Shown here: positions 17,137 to 26,122 of the stretch, in pieces
Position numbering within the stretch: position 1 is the stretch's first letter
Layout of the letters: each line of letters begins with the position of its first letter
DNA from: a bacterium
Lineage (GTDB): Bacteria; CLD3; SB21
Length of the DNA: 64,000 nucleotides
Reading direction: 5' to 3'
NCBI GenBank assembly: GCA_008933615.1
Contig: WBUR01000005.1
Location: 1-64,000, forward strand
Translations under genes and position numbers: made by a program
The notes under the pieces: generated by a model
Seen by the model: the letters and a program-made list of their open reading frames with translations, nothing else
Databases searched by the model: none
Told to the model about the DNA's origin: nothing

Positions 17137-17479
17137 GCGTTCATTTTCTTTTAGTTGATGTTTTCGTTATTTAATTTTCTGGCCGTTTGATAAATTGCAC
17201 TTTGAGCGTATTAAATGAACATGATCAAAAATTTAATTAATGATTCCGGCTTCGAGAATAATTGAAATGTATTTTTTACCGGAGAAGTTCGAGAACATGT
17301 GATCACAGATTAAGTGATTCGGATATGATTGTTGGATTGTGCACAAAAGATGATACATCAATCGCAGGCGTATTATTATAGTTAAGGCATGTTAAAAAGT
17401 CAATCCACATTTTGGGTAATATCCAAAAGCGTGTGCCGGTTTTTTCAAGGAGCCCTCCAGCCTGTTTCAAGTTTATTCG
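17137..17479. promoter_or_regulatory. Divergent intergenic region with palindrome TGTGATCACA
   Basis: AT-rich region between the NSS transporter (minus) and the first M61 gene (plus). A perfect ten-base palindrome TGTGATCACA lies at 17298-17307. It lacks the six-base spacer of a CRP site, so a regulator cannot be named. The strong promoter for the plus-strand gene follows directly at 17480. No small gene is seen. Confidence 0.35.
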
Positions 17480-17508
17480 TTGACAAACGCTCAATCATTC
17501 TTTAATAT
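17480..17508 (+). promoter_or_regulatory. Sigma-70-type promoter of the M61 gene
   Basis: The -35 box TTGACA (17480-17485) and -10 box TAATAT (17503-17508) are separated by exactly 17 bases. Transcription should begin near 17515, leaving a leader of about 28 bases before ATG 17543. This also shows that the in-frame TTG at 17480 is a promoter element, not a start codon. A promoter this close to the enterobacterial consensus argues against the Bacteroidota-type -33/-7 promoter system. Confidence 0.75.
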
Positions 17509-17542
17509 GGAGAAATACCAATTGGAAGATCGGTGCACCCTC

Positions 17543-19360
17543 ATGAGAAAATCTGTTTACGTCATACTTGTTTTGTTGTTAATACTAAACGCCGTTCCTC
17601 TGTTTCCCAATACGCCGAAACTCTCACTTAGTTACACGGTGGACATTACAAAATTTGACGAAGATTCTTTTTTTGTAAAACTCGATGTAAGAAATTTTGA
17701 TAAGGACACGGCGGTATTTCAATTTGCCGTCACCGCGCCCGGTACGTATTCGATACTCGATGCCGGGCGTTTTGTAGGGAGCTTCAAAGCAATGGATACG
17801 TCCGGGAACCCTTTGATGATCGTTCGCGCCGGCGTTAATCAATTTTTGATATATCCGGCGCGTCAACTTTCACGCGTTACGTACCGCGTCGACGATACAT
17901 TCGATTCACCGCTGCCGGACAATCCCGTCGCTCCGATGAGCGGCACCAATATCGAGCGCACCAATGCGGTCATCAACGGGCAAATGGTGTTTGGTTTTTT
18001 TCAAGGCCATCAATCCGATCCGATTTCCGTAAGGTACGTCTATCCGGAAAATTGGAGCGTCGGCACCGCACTGCAAAAAAAGAACGGCGAATACTTCGCG
18101 GTGTCTTTTGATGAGCTCGTGGACTCACCAGTTATGTTCGGCAACATCAGCCGGTCAACGATCAAAATGAGAAAAACAAAAATTGACATTTATACCTTCT
18201 CTGAAAGCCAGAAGTTCAATGCAGAATTTGTAGCGGCGCGTTTAAATAACGTACTTAGTGCAGCCGATCAGTTTCTCGGCGGTTTACCCGTTGATCGATA
18301 TGTTTTTCTATTCCACTTTCGTGAATATACCGGCCCGGTTTACGGAGCCTGGGAACATAACTATTCTTCTTTTTACGTTATCCCGGAGTGGAACGAATCC
18401 TATATTTCCCAAACGATCACCAGCATGGCTGCACACGAGTTTTTTCATATCGTGATTCCGCTGAATATCCACAGCGAACTTATCGTGCCGTTCAATTTTG
18501 AAAAGACCGTTCCGTCACAGCACTTATGGTTTTACGAAGGCGTGACGGAATGGGCCAGCGACCTGATGCAGGTTCGCTTCGGCACGATGAGCGACACGGA
18601 ACTGATGGATCAGATCACTGAAAAACTGAGGCGTAATGATTATTATGATAATTCCGTCAGCCTGGTCGATATGAGTTTGGGTTCGTATGACCGTTATGAA
18701 AAATTGTACGGAAATATCTATGAACGAGGCGCTCTGACGGCAATGTTGCTCGACATGCGATTGCTGGAATTGTCAGAAGGTAAAACCGGTTTGCGTGATG
18801 TTATCAATAAATTATCTCAACAATTCGGCCCCGCGCGGCCTTTTCCTGAGAATGGTTTTTTTGACATACTCGTTAAGCTTACCTATCCTGAGATTGAAGA
18901 TTTTATAAACCGCTACATTAAAGGAACTGAGTCCCTGCCGGTAAACGAATATTTATTGAAGGCAGGTTATAATTATCAGGCAGAAGCGCGAACGGGCCTC
19001 TATGAAAGCACTCTCGGAAAATTCTCATTCGATCTCAAAAACGACAGCATCATCGTCTCGCATGTTGACACGAAGGACAGCGTAAATCAAAGGCTCGGCA
19101 TTCACCAAGGCGACGTTATTCAAAAACTGAATTATGCCGGTGTAGACCTTCGCATGCGAGACACCGCTATGATAAGAGCGATGAATTTTGCGCTCATTGG
19201 CGAACCGTTCGAATGGGTCGTCATGAGAGGTGGCTCTAAACTCCGTTTGAAAGCGTTTGTCGGACAACGGGATATTTTAGAGTATCATGTCATCAAATCC
19301 CGCCCTTCCTTTACCGCGGAACAAAAGCGTTTTTGCTCATGGTGGCTTGGCCGCCCGTAA
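17543..19360 (+). CDS. M61 family metallopeptidase with PDZ domain (first copy)
   Basis: A 605-residue exported protein. Signal peptide MRKSVYVILVLLLILN; N-terminal beta domain (about 25-190, KLSLSYTVDITKFDEDSFFV); glycyl-aminopeptidase-like catalytic domain with the zinc motif HEFFH near 297-301 and the third ligand in WFYEGVTEW; C-terminal PDZ-like domain from about 500 (SVNQRLGIHQGDVIQKL). All zinc ligands are present. Earlier in-frame starts overlap the promoter and are rejected. Known: M61 enzymes cleave peptides with an N-terminal Gly or Ala, and FCB members are usually periplasmic or surface-bound. A paralogue with the same architecture follows after 108 bases. Confidence 0.9.
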   Translation: MRKSVYVILVLLLILNAVPLFPNTPKLSLSYTVDITKFDEDSFFVKLDVRNFDKDTAVFQFAVTAPGTYSILDAGRFVGSFKAMDTSGNPLMIVRAGVNQFLIYPARQLSRVTYRVDDTFDSPLPDNPVAPMSGTNIERTNAVINGQMVFGFFQGHQSDPISVRYVYPENWSVGTALQKKNGEYFAVSFDELVDSPVMFGNISRSTIKMRKTKIDIYTFSESQKFNAEFVAARLNNVLSAADQFLGGLPVDRYVFLFHFREYTGPVYGAWEHNYSSFYVIPEWNESYISQTITSMAAHEFFHIVIPLNIHSELIVPFNFEKTVPSQHLWFYEGVTEWASDLMQVRFGTMSDTELMDQITEKLRRNDYYDNSVSLVDMSLGSYDRYEKLYGNIYERGALTAMLLDMRLLELSEGKTGLRDVINKLSQQFGPARPFPENGFFDILVKLTYPEIEDFINRYIKGTESLPVNEYLLKAGYNYQAEARTGLYESTLGKFSFDLKNDSIIVSHVDTKDSVNQRLGIHQGDVIQKLNYAGVDLRMRDTAMIRAMNFALIGEPFEWVVMRGGSKLRLKAFVGQRDILEYHVIKSRPSFTAEQKRFCSWWLGRP

Positions 19361-19409
19361 CTTCATCCTAGGACTTCTATACCCCAAAAATGACCCGCAA
19401 CTTTATAAT

Positions 19410-19439
19410 TTGACCTCCGTAAGCGGTTTACAGTCATAT
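19410..19439 (+). promoter_or_regulatory. Possible promoter of the second M61 gene
   Basis: TTGACC (19410-19415) and TCATAT (19434-19439) are separated by 18 bases and lie 30 bases before the ATG; GGAGGGG at 19457-19463 is a strong ribosome binding site. The -10 box is weak, so the second gene may also be read through from the first. Confidence 0.4.
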
Positions 19440-19468
19440 TAAAGTTCATTCTAATTGGAGGGGTCTTT

Positions 19469-21292
19469 ATGCGTTTTGTGTTTTGCGTTCTGTCGGGGCT
19501 TTGCCTTTTTGGGTTTAGTTTAGAAAACCAGGCCGCTGCATCCGAAAATAAACTGAAGCTGATATATCATGTGGATCTAACTAAACTCGAAACGGATTCG
19601 TTTTTTGTTAATCTGGATATCAAGGGGTTTTCCTCCGACAGCGCCATTTTTCAATTTGCATCTACGGCTCCAGGAACCTATCAGGTGATGGACGTCGGAC
19701 GATTTACGGGAAATTTCAAAGCGTTCAATTCGTCCGGAATTGCTTTACCGGTCTACCGAATCAGCACCAATCAATACGTCATCAAAAACGCACAAACGCT
19801 TGGCCGAATCAGTTACCAGGTCGAAGATACCTACGATTCGCAAATCACGGAACACCCGGTATACCCCATGTCCGGTTCCAATCTTGAAAACGACAACGCA
19901 ATGGTCAACAGTCAAATGGTATTCGGATTTATCAAAGGTCATCAGTCTAATCCGATCCAGATAAAATTTAATTACCCCAAGGGCTGGAAAGTTGGAACTG
20001 CACTCGAAGAGAACAAAGAAATATATTCAGCTCAAACGTATGATGAACTCGTTGATTCCCCTTTCATGTTTGGAAACCTGTCGCACGCTGCTTCTAATGT
20101 TGGCGGAACCAGTATTCATATTTATTGTTATTCCCAAAACGGAATGATCACAGCGGACTCTCTGAAAGCCGGCATGATGAACATGCTTACTGCTGCTGAA
20201 AAATTCATCGGTAAACTGCCGGTCAAGCATTATACGTTTCTCTTCCATTTTAGAAAAGACCTGCCGCCAGCCTACGGGGCATGGGAACACAGTTACTCAT
20301 CTTTTTATGCAATGCCGGAAACTCCTTTCCGCGAATCTGCCGAACAGATCCTGAGCTTTGCATCGCACGAGTTCTTTCATATTATTACGCCGCTAAACAT
20401 TCACAGCGAAATCGTTGAACGGTTCAATTTTGAAAAACCGGTTCCGTCGCAGCATCTGTGGCTGTATGAAGGCACAACAGAGTGGGCGGCGCAGATGATG
20501 CAGATCAGGGGAGGCCTCATATCGCAAGATGAATTTACGCAAAGAATTGCCCAGAAATTAAATATCAATGATGCTTTTCGACAAGATATCAGCTTGGTCG
20601 ATTTGAGTTTAGGTTCATATGACAAACTGACAAGTCAGTATACCAATATCTATATGAAGGGCGCCGTGACCGCCATGATGCTGGATATGCGGTTACTGGA
20701 ACTATCTCATGGAAAAAGCGGGCTGCGCGAGGTGATTCAAAAATTATCCAAGAAATACGGGCCAAAAAAAGCGTTTTCGGAAAAAGATTTTTTTGATGAA
20801 TTCACACAAATGACTTATCCGGAAATTTCAGATTTTATTAACCTATACATCAAAGGCGTAGAAACTTTACCGCTCAAAAATACGTTGGCCCTGGCCGGAT
20901 TTGAATATATGGCCGACTATAAAACAGGCCGGTTTACGTCCTCCCGTGGGGACTTTAAAGTTGATTTCATAAATAATGCGCTGGTCATAAGAGACGTCAA
21001 CCCCGCCGACAGCGTCAATATGCAGTTGGGAGTTCAAAACGGGGATGTATTAATGAAAATAAAATACAAAGAAGAAACGTTATCGCTGTTTGATCCGCAA
21101 ACACAGCGCCTGATTAAGTCTATTCAGCCGCGCGATACTTTCACATGGATTGTTATGAGAGATGGGACGGAGTTTGAATTGACCGCGCAGGCCGGGCAAA
21201 AAGAAGTGAGCGTCAAACACCGCATCGTATCCATGACGGAACCGACCAAGGAACAAATGGAATTCAGGAAGTGGTGGCTTAGCAATCGATAG
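19469..21292 (+). CDS. M61 family metallopeptidase with PDZ domain (second copy)
   Basis: A 607-residue paralogue of the preceding gene, colinear with it along the whole length: signal peptide ending near NQAAA, beta domain beginning KLKLIYHVDLTKLETDSFFV, zinc motif HEFFH near 299-303 with LYEGTTEW, and a C-terminal PDZ-like domain (SVNMQLGVQNGDVLMKI). The copies differ mostly in surface-exposed regions and the C-terminal domain, so they may have diverged in substrate. Both active sites look intact. The gene ends in front of a strong hairpin shared with the convergent ppx gene. Confidence 0.9.
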   Translation: MRFVFCVLSGLCLFGFSLENQAAASENKLKLIYHVDLTKLETDSFFVNLDIKGFSSDSAIFQFASTAPGTYQVMDVGRFTGNFKAFNSSGIALPVYRISTNQYVIKNAQTLGRISYQVEDTYDSQITEHPVYPMSGSNLENDNAMVNSQMVFGFIKGHQSNPIQIKFNYPKGWKVGTALEENKEIYSAQTYDELVDSPFMFGNLSHAASNVGGTSIHIYCYSQNGMITADSLKAGMMNMLTAAEKFIGKLPVKHYTFLFHFRKDLPPAYGAWEHSYSSFYAMPETPFRESAEQILSFASHEFFHIITPLNIHSEIVERFNFEKPVPSQHLWLYEGTTEWAAQMMQIRGGLISQDEFTQRIAQKLNINDAFRQDISLVDLSLGSYDKLTSQYTNIYMKGAVTAMMLDMRLLELSHGKSGLREVIQKLSKKYGPKKAFSEKDFFDEFTQMTYPEISDFINLYIKGVETLPLKNTLALAGFEYMADYKTGRFTSSRGDFKVDFINNALVIRDVNPADSVNMQLGVQNGDVLMKIKYKEETLSLFDPQTQRLIKSIQPRDTFTWIVMRDGTEFELTAQAGQKEVSVKHRIVSMTEPTKEQMEFRKWWLSNR

Positions 21293-21309
21293 AGTTTATT
21301 TATCAATAA

Positions 21310-21346
21310 AAATCCCCTTGTAAATTCAAACAAGGGGATTTTTTAT
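21310..21346. terminator. Bidirectional terminator between M61 and ppx
   Basis: AAATCCCCTTG pairs with CAAGGGGATTT around a 10-12-base loop; a T-run follows on the + strand and an A/T-rich run on the minus side. The stop codon of the minus-strand ppx gene (21326-21328) lies in the loop, so the left stem arm serves ppx as a downstream hairpin while the right arm is inside its coding region. Confidence 0.85.
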
Positions 21347-22276
21347 TTTACGTAAGATTAATCCGTAACGAAGTCCATAATTACTCACCAGAACTTCCTG
21401 CAGTTGAAAGTACGCCAACGCCTCCTTTAAAATAACTGCTCCGGCGAAGATCACGTCGGCGCGTTCGTGTTGCAGCCCTTTTATGTTTTTTCTGTCCTGT
21501 ATCGTCATCGGCCTTAAATCAATAATAATCTTATTAAGAATGTCTTTTGACAGCACATAACCATTAATCTTATCCGGTTGATATTGCTCCATCTTTTGTT
21601 CCATCGCCGCCAGCGTAGTGATTGTCCCCGCAACGCCAATACATCGAATATTTTTGTTCAACCTGTAATGTTCCAATTTTTCCGTAAGTAAAGATGCAAC
21701 GAATTGTTGCAGGGAGAGTTCCTCTTGTGGCTTTACGGGGTCGTTTTTGATAAACATTTCTGTCAGACGAACCGCGCCGATATCAAGGCTGATCTTGTGC
21801 TCGATTCCCGTTTTGTTCCCTACGATGAATTCCGTACTACCTCCGCCGATATCAATGACCAGCGTATTCTGATCATCGATCAGCGTTTTGGGCAAAACCA
21901 GACATCCTCCATGATACGTCCACAACGCCTCATCGTCGCCGCTCAATATTTCTATTTGCACGCCGGATTGCTTTTTGATTTCCTCTAAAAACCAATCTCG
22001 GTTGTGGGCGTCCCGCAACGCACTGGTGCCGCAAGCCGTTAATTCAACGCACGCGTACTTTTCTGCGATCGCGCGATAAGCCTGCAACACACCTACGCAT
22101 TTCATTAACCCCTCGATACCGATATTGCGATTGGTGTCCACATTTTTTCCGAGTCGAATGATCCTCTGTTCCTCATGAACGGTCGTAATTTTTCCTTCGG
22201 GGTTCACGTCTGCGATCAGAAGCAGCACGGTATTCGTCCCAATGTCGATAGATGCTATTCGTTGGAGTTGTTTCAT
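21326..22276 (-). CDS. ppx: Ppx/GppA family phosphatase (exopolyphosphatase-like)
   Basis: A 316-residue member of the ASKHA (actin/Hsp70-like) fold. The phosphate-1 loop IASIDIGTNTVLLLIADV is at about 6-23, ACGTSALRDAHN near 90, and the DIGGGSTEFIV loop near 140. Members hydrolyse polyphosphate (Ppx) or pppGpp (GppA); short single-module forms of about 310 residues like this cannot be separated by sequence. ATG 22276 is chosen because the longer frame would overlap prmA and the conserved motif starts here. It follows prmA by eight bases, so the two are likely co-transcribed. Confidence 0.88.
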   Translation of the reverse strand: MKQLQRIASIDIGTNTVLLLIADVNPEGKITTVHEEQRIIRLGKNVDTNRNIGIEGLMKCVGVLQAYRAIAEKYACVELTACGTSALRDAHNRDWFLEEIKKQSGVQIEILSGDDEALWTYHGGCLVLPKTLIDDQNTLVIDIGGGSTEFIVGNKTGIEHKISLDIGAVRLTEMFIKNDPVKPQEELSLQQFVASLLTEKLEHYRLNKNIRCIGVAGTITTLAAMEQKMEQYQPDKINGYVLSKDILNKIIIDLRPMTIQDRKNIKGLQHERADVIFAGAVILKEALAYFQLQEVLVSNYGLRYGLILRKIKNPLV

Positions 22277-22284
22277 GCGATTCC

Positions 22285-23187
22285 TTAGACGTAATGCATC
22301 GAATCGTGCTGCAGAACGTATGCAACCCACTCGCCGTCCTGTTTTGATTCGATTAAATTGAGTCCATGATTTGCAAATGCTTGGCGCATGCTCTCATCCT
22401 CAACTGTTAATATACCTGAAACCAGCAATATCCCGTCGTTCGACAGTAAGCTGCGGATCGTATCCAATATTTCCAGGATAACGCTTTTCTGAATATTGGC
22501 CAATACCATATCGTATTTTTTTGGCCAGGCCGGTGACAGTTGCCGAACTTGTCCCTGCAATACTTCAATTCGCCGCCCGCACCGATTACGCGTAATATTT
22601 TCAACGGCATTATCGTACGAATGCTCATCTACATCGAATGCGAATATTTTTTTGCAACCAAGTTTGGCCGATGCAATCGCCAGAATGCCGGTACCCGTTC
22701 CAATATCCAGCACATACCCTTTCTTGATATGATGCTCCATCAACTGCAATACTAATTGCGTCGTTTCATGGGTTCCTGTGCCAAAGGACATCTTAGGGTC
22801 TATTACGAGAACGAGTTCGTTTTTTTTCTTCTTATATTTTTCCCAGGAAGGCCTGACGACGAATCGTTTGGATATTTTTCGCGGCTTGAAATTTTTTTTC
22901 CATTCCGATTCCCAGTCCTGCGCGGGAATTTTATTAATCTTGATGCGGCATTGCGTTGCCTGATGCAGAACCTCAGCCAGCTTACCTGAATGCGGGTACT
23001 TGGCAGCTTCAAAGTATGCTGTCAGGTGCGATGTTTCTTCCACCAGCCCTGTGGAGCCTAACCGAAAAAGTGTTTCCTGCACGGCGTCCCTGTTGCCAAC
23101 ATCATACAACGAAGCTTCCCACCAAAATAATTGGGCTTTTCTTGCTTTCGATTTTTTCTTTGGAGCTTTATTTTTATTTTTTTTCAT
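22285..23187 (-). CDS. prmA: Ribosomal protein L11 methyltransferase
   Basis: A 300-residue class I SAM methyltransferase. Family motifs are DPKMSFGTGTHETT (about 131-144, the PrmA signature) and VLDIGTGTGILAIASAKLG (SAM loop), with VLANIQKSVI as the post-motif. The N-terminus carries a lysine-rich extension (KKNKNKAPKKKSKARK) before the L11-binding domain, which could help ribosome contact. The enzyme trimethylates ribosomal protein L11. It is the first gene of a pair with ppx. Confidence 0.9.
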   Translation of the reverse strand: MKKNKNKAPKKKSKARKAQLFWWEASLYDVGNRDAVQETLFRLGSTGLVEETSHLTAYFEAAKYPHSGKLAEVLHQATQCRIKINKIPAQDWESEWKKNFKPRKISKRFVVRPSWEKYKKKKNELVLVIDPKMSFGTGTHETTQLVLQLMEHHIKKGYVLDIGTGTGILAIASAKLGCKKIFAFDVDEHSYDNAVENITRNRCGRRIEVLQGQVRQLSPAWPKKYDMVLANIQKSVILEILDTIRSLLSNDGILLVSGILTVEDESMRQAFANHGLNLIESKQDGEWVAYVLQHDSMHYV

Positions 23188-23227
23188 CGCGCGAGGATAC
23201 TAGGGAAAGAATCCGTGCAGAATATAG

Positions 23228-23301
23228 TCAGCCTGAGCCGTTCGAAGGCTGATTTTGTTGATTTTCTCGTCATGCTTCGACAAACTCAGCATGAGTGACG
23301 G
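23228..23301 (+). repeat. Two-hairpin intergenic repeat, copy 1
   Basis: Begins with TCAGCCTGAGC...TCGAAGGCTGA, a seven-base-stem palindrome, followed after a T-rich spacer by a second partly palindromic part starting CATGCTTCGACAAACTCAG. It is a degenerate copy of the element at 25246-25333 and 53066-53152, in the same orientation as the latter. It lies between prmA and the REC regulator and downstream of the latter. Confidence 0.75.
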
Positions 23302-23328
23302 GAGTACAACGGGATAAGAACCCAAAAT

Positions 23329-24411
23329 TCAGGCCATCTTTTTCAATCCCTGATAGACCACGTGCGACAGGGACTGATCAATTTGGGTTTTTGAAATAAA
23401 TGCATCAATTTTAAATTCGCCTATGTGATCCATTCCGTCAAATTGATCCAGATGGTCCTGATCACTGTAAATGATAATCGCAGCATTTTTGGGCGCCATG
23501 CCGTTTTTGATTTTGTTCAGGATCAATTCGGCGTGACCATGATCGACGACAATCACATCCGGGTTGTACTTGCGGACGGTTTCCGCACTAATTTCTTCCG
23601 TACTCGTTACCATGGTATTGTACCCGCTTGCTTTCAAGGCACGGCTGGCAAGTATACGCGGAATACGGTCGGGATCGATCACTAATACGCGTTTCTGACT
23701 ATCATCGCGAATTTCCTTGGCCTCCAGTTCGTCTATGATCTTTGACGCTTCAAGAATCAGGCTGGTAATATTAGCGGACAAGGACTTGGTCGGAGTTTTT
23801 ACATCGTCCTGGAAAATATAACATGCATGACGGGTTGAAGCTAATTGAAGGAACGCGTCGTCTTTGATCGCATCACGGCTCGTAGCGTAAACGACTTTGC
23901 CATCCTCAACATAAATGTCGCCGATCTTGGTTTTTGCGTGATCGTAAAATTCAAACAATCCGGTGCGGCGGCTTTGTTCCTTTTCCTGAGCTTCCGAAAA
24001 AAAATGGGTGACCGCGGTGTAACGCCGTTTCAGTTTTGCTTCCGCCATACGAACTTTGCTCCGCATGATAACTTCCGAAATATGGAACGGTTTGCTGATG
24101 GCGTCAACAGCTCCGGAACCGAGCCCTTTCACGATCTCCTCCGCGTTAAAATGCCCGGTCACAAAAATAACCGGAATATACGCCGTCTCTTCGTCTTCCC
24201 GCAATCTTTCCAGCGTTTCGTATCCGTTCAGTCGCGGCATCATAATGTCCATCAGAATCAGGTTGAACGGAATTTTTTTTACCAGATCCAATGCCTGAAT
24301 GCCGTCGGCGGCATAATGCACTTCAAATCCGTCATGCTTCAAAGCTTTTATCAGCGGATCAATGGCGTCAAATTCGTCATCGACCACAAGTACGGTATCT
24401 TTTGTAACCAT
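23329..24411 (-). CDS. Two-receiver response regulator
   Basis: A 360-residue regulator. The N-terminal receiver domain (5-125) has the phosphorylation site D55 (NLILMDIMMP), the acidic pair VVDDE and the lysine in SKPFH. The middle part (about 150-235: RTGLFEFYDHAKTKIGDIYVEDGKVVYA) resembles a DUF4388-like output module. A second receiver-like domain (243-358: KRVLVIDPDRIPRILASRAL...PDVIVVDHG) follows. There is no DNA-binding or enzymatic domain, so it probably works by protein contact. It stands with two smaller REC-DUF4388 genes; the three are likely one signalling group. Confidence 0.8.
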   Translation of the reverse strand: MVTKDTVLVVDDEFDAIDPLIKALKHDGFEVHYAADGIQALDLVKKIPFNLILMDIMMPRLNGYETLERLREDEETAYIPVIFVTGHFNAEEIVKGLGSGAVDAISKPFHISEVIMRSKVRMAEAKLKRRYTAVTHFFSEAQEKEQSRRTGLFEFYDHAKTKIGDIYVEDGKVVYATSRDAIKDDAFLQLASTRHACYIFQDDVKTPTKSLSANITSLILEASKIIDELEAKEIRDDSQKRVLVIDPDRIPRILASRALKASGYNTMVTSTEEISAETVRKYNPDVIVVDHGHAELILNKIKNGMAPKNAAIIIYSDQDHLDQFDGMDHIGEFKIDAFISKTQIDQSLSHVVYQGLKKMA

Positions 24412-24453
24412 GAATTCAGAACCTCGGATGTTAAGAAAAGCGTAGATAGAAAA

Positions 24454-25185
24454 TCAGGCTTTGCCAAGCAACCGCTGGCATTTGCTGAGAATCTTATTGG
24501 TCGGCGACGCAATAATATCCTGACGCGGAATTTCTCCCTGATTAAATCTGAAAAACCCGTCCTCCCAAAAGATCATGTCGTAAATTGCATCTTCGCCTTT
24601 AACCTGGCCAAGCTCGGCGTAAAAAATACGGCCTTTCATAAAATACACGTTGCCTTCGACCGTTCCGTCGGAGATCAGCAGATTTCCCGTCTTATTGGTA
24701 TTACAAAGCAGTTGCAGAATATCAATTACGCTGACATCGCCCAATTTTCCAAGAAACCCTTCGCGCAGTGTCGCTTTTTCTTTTTCAAATGCATTAACAT
24801 TGCTGAGCATGCCGTCAATCCGTACCAGGAGATCCTGTCGTTTGGTATTACGTTTGACCATGTACTCATTGGCGCCTGCCCGAAAGGCGCGTATCTCCGT
24901 GAGCATGTCGTCAATAGCCGTAAAAAAAATGAACGGCACGGTTGGGATATTGCTGGTATCCCGGATTCGCTGACATAATTCAAACCCGTTCATTTCCGGA
25001 AGAAAAATATCACTGATCACGAGATCGGGCTTTTCACGATTCACAATATCAAACGCAACGTTTCCGTTGCCGGAATCAAAAACTATGTAATCTTCTTTTG
25101 CGAGATTCTCTTTTAGCAGCGCGCGCGTCGAATCATCGGAATCCACAATCAGGATTTTACAGGGGCTTTTTTTTGTTTCTACCAT
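24454..25185 (-). CDS. Response regulator, REC-DUF4388
   Basis: A 243-residue protein with a receiver domain (about 9-125; phospho-site D59 in LVISDIFLPEMNGFE) and a C-terminal DUF4388 (PATAN-type) module (about 145-235: GDVSVIDILQLLCNTNKTGNL...VYFMKGRIFYA). Known: DUF4388 modules are common output or partner-binding domains in Myxococcota, cyanobacteria and related groups, often in motility or type IV pilus control. The canonical switch Lys appears shifted (YMVKRNTK). It lies 42 bases upstream of the larger two-receiver regulator. Confidence 0.88.
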   Translation of the reverse strand: MVETKKSPCKILIVDSDDSTRALLKENLAKEDYIVFDSGNGNVAFDIVNREKPDLVISDIFLPEMNGFELCQRIRDTSNIPTVPFIFFTAIDDMLTEIRAFRAGANEYMVKRNTKRQDLLVRIDGMLSNVNAFEKEKATLREGFLGKLGDVSVIDILQLLCNTNKTGNLLISDGTVEGNVYFMKGRIFYAELGQVKGEDAIYDMIFWEDGFFRFNQGEIPRQDIIASPTNKILSKCQRLLGKA

Positions 25186-25245
25186 ATGAAGGCCTTATAC
25201 AACGTATGAAAAATGAATGCGCTTATCCGCTTTACCCACCTACTT

Positions 25246-25333
25246 CATGGTGAGCCCTTCGACAGGGCTCAAGACAAGCTTGTCGAACCATGACAAATAG
25301 TAAAATCAGCCTTCGACTGCGCTCGGGCTGAAC
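25246..25333 (-). repeat. Two-hairpin intergenic repeat, copy 2
   Basis: The reverse complement reads GGCTGATTTTACTATTTG then CATGGTTCGACAAGCTTGTC and on to GGGCTCACCATG. It matches copy 3 at 53066-53152 closely over about 85 bases. The second half is a CATGG...CCATG palindrome with an AAGCTT centre, the first half a GCC...GGC palindrome. It lies between two regulator genes and may fold in RNA. Confidence 0.85.
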
Positions 25334-25381
25334 CTATCTTTTCCATTTGTGAGTCAACCGGACATGCACGAAAAATTAATC

Positions 25382-26104
25382 CTATCTTGTTTTCTGTTCG
25401 TCGGTGATGCGACAATATTCCATCAATAAGTTCATAGTCACCGTGTGAATAGTCGGCGACACATTTACGTCCGTTCGTTCAAAACGGAATACGCCTTCTT
25501 TCCATTCGCCTAAATTGTACACCGCTTCTTCGCCTACAAATTTTTTGTACTCCGCGTGAAGCATTCTACCGTCATCAAAATACAATTCCGCCTTTTCACC
25601 GTCACGGGTGATCGTGAGAATGCCCGTTTTTTTATTCATGATGAGCAACTGAAGAACGTCGATAAGGCTCAAATCGCTGAATTTCCCGTATAACCCGTCC
25701 TGAATTTCCTGCTCTGCTTGCTTGTACTCATTCGCTTTATTGAGCATCGCCTGAACTTTGCCGACCAGTTCTTCTTTTTTGATATTTGACTTGATCAGAT
25801 AATCATCCGCGCCGGTGCGTAGCCCGCGTAACTCGGTGGCAACCTGATCGATCGAGGTCAGGAACATAAAGGGAACCATCGGAACTTTGGAGGTGGTGCG
25901 AACCTGTTTGCAAAATTCAAATCCGTCCATCTGCGGCATAATGATATCGGAGATCACGAGATCGGGTAATTGTTCATTGACAACTTCAAGTCCTTCCACG
26001 CCGTTTTCCGCTTCGAGAACTTCAAAATTTTCCTTTCGAAGGTTTATGCTCAGCAGGGTGCGAACGGTTTTATTATCATCCACGATTAAAATCTTTTTTG
26101 GCAT
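25382..26104 (-). CDS. Response regulator, REC-DUF4388
   Basis: A 240-residue protein colinear with the preceding regulator: receiver domain (1-120, D53 in LVISDIIMPQMDGFE, acidic pair VDD, Lys in YLIKSNIK) and a DUF4388 module (about 138-225: SDLSLIDVLQLLIMNKKTGIL...LYFDDGRMLHAEY). The two probably arose by tandem duplication. It follows the glutamate dehydrogenase gene by 18 bases, so both may share a transcript. Kinase and output partner are not in the window. Confidence 0.88.
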   Translation of the reverse strand: MPKKILIVDDNKTVRTLLSINLRKENFEVLEAENGVEGLEVVNEQLPDLVISDIIMPQMDGFEFCKQVRTTSKVPMVPFMFLTSIDQVATELRGLRTGADDYLIKSNIKKEELVGKVQAMLNKANEYKQAEQEIQDGLYGKFSDLSLIDVLQLLIMNKKTGILTITRDGEKAELYFDDGRMLHAEYKKFVGEEAVYNLGEWKEGVFRFERTDVNVSPTIHTVTMNLLMEYCRITDEQKTR

Positions 26105-26122
26105 ACTACTTTCCTTATTACC

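Noticed and set aside
17298-17307. CRP/FNR operator TGTGATCACA
   Set aside because: The half-sites lack the 4-6-base spacer that CRP/FNR family sites require.
17480-17542. TTG 17480 as start of the first M61 peptidase
   Set aside because: It is the -35 box of a consensus promoter; the signal peptide begins at ATG 17543.
23845-24978. Long open frame on + strand (377 codons) across two regulator genes
   Set aside because: Fully antisense to two genes with clear receiver motifs; amino-acid composition is not protein-like.
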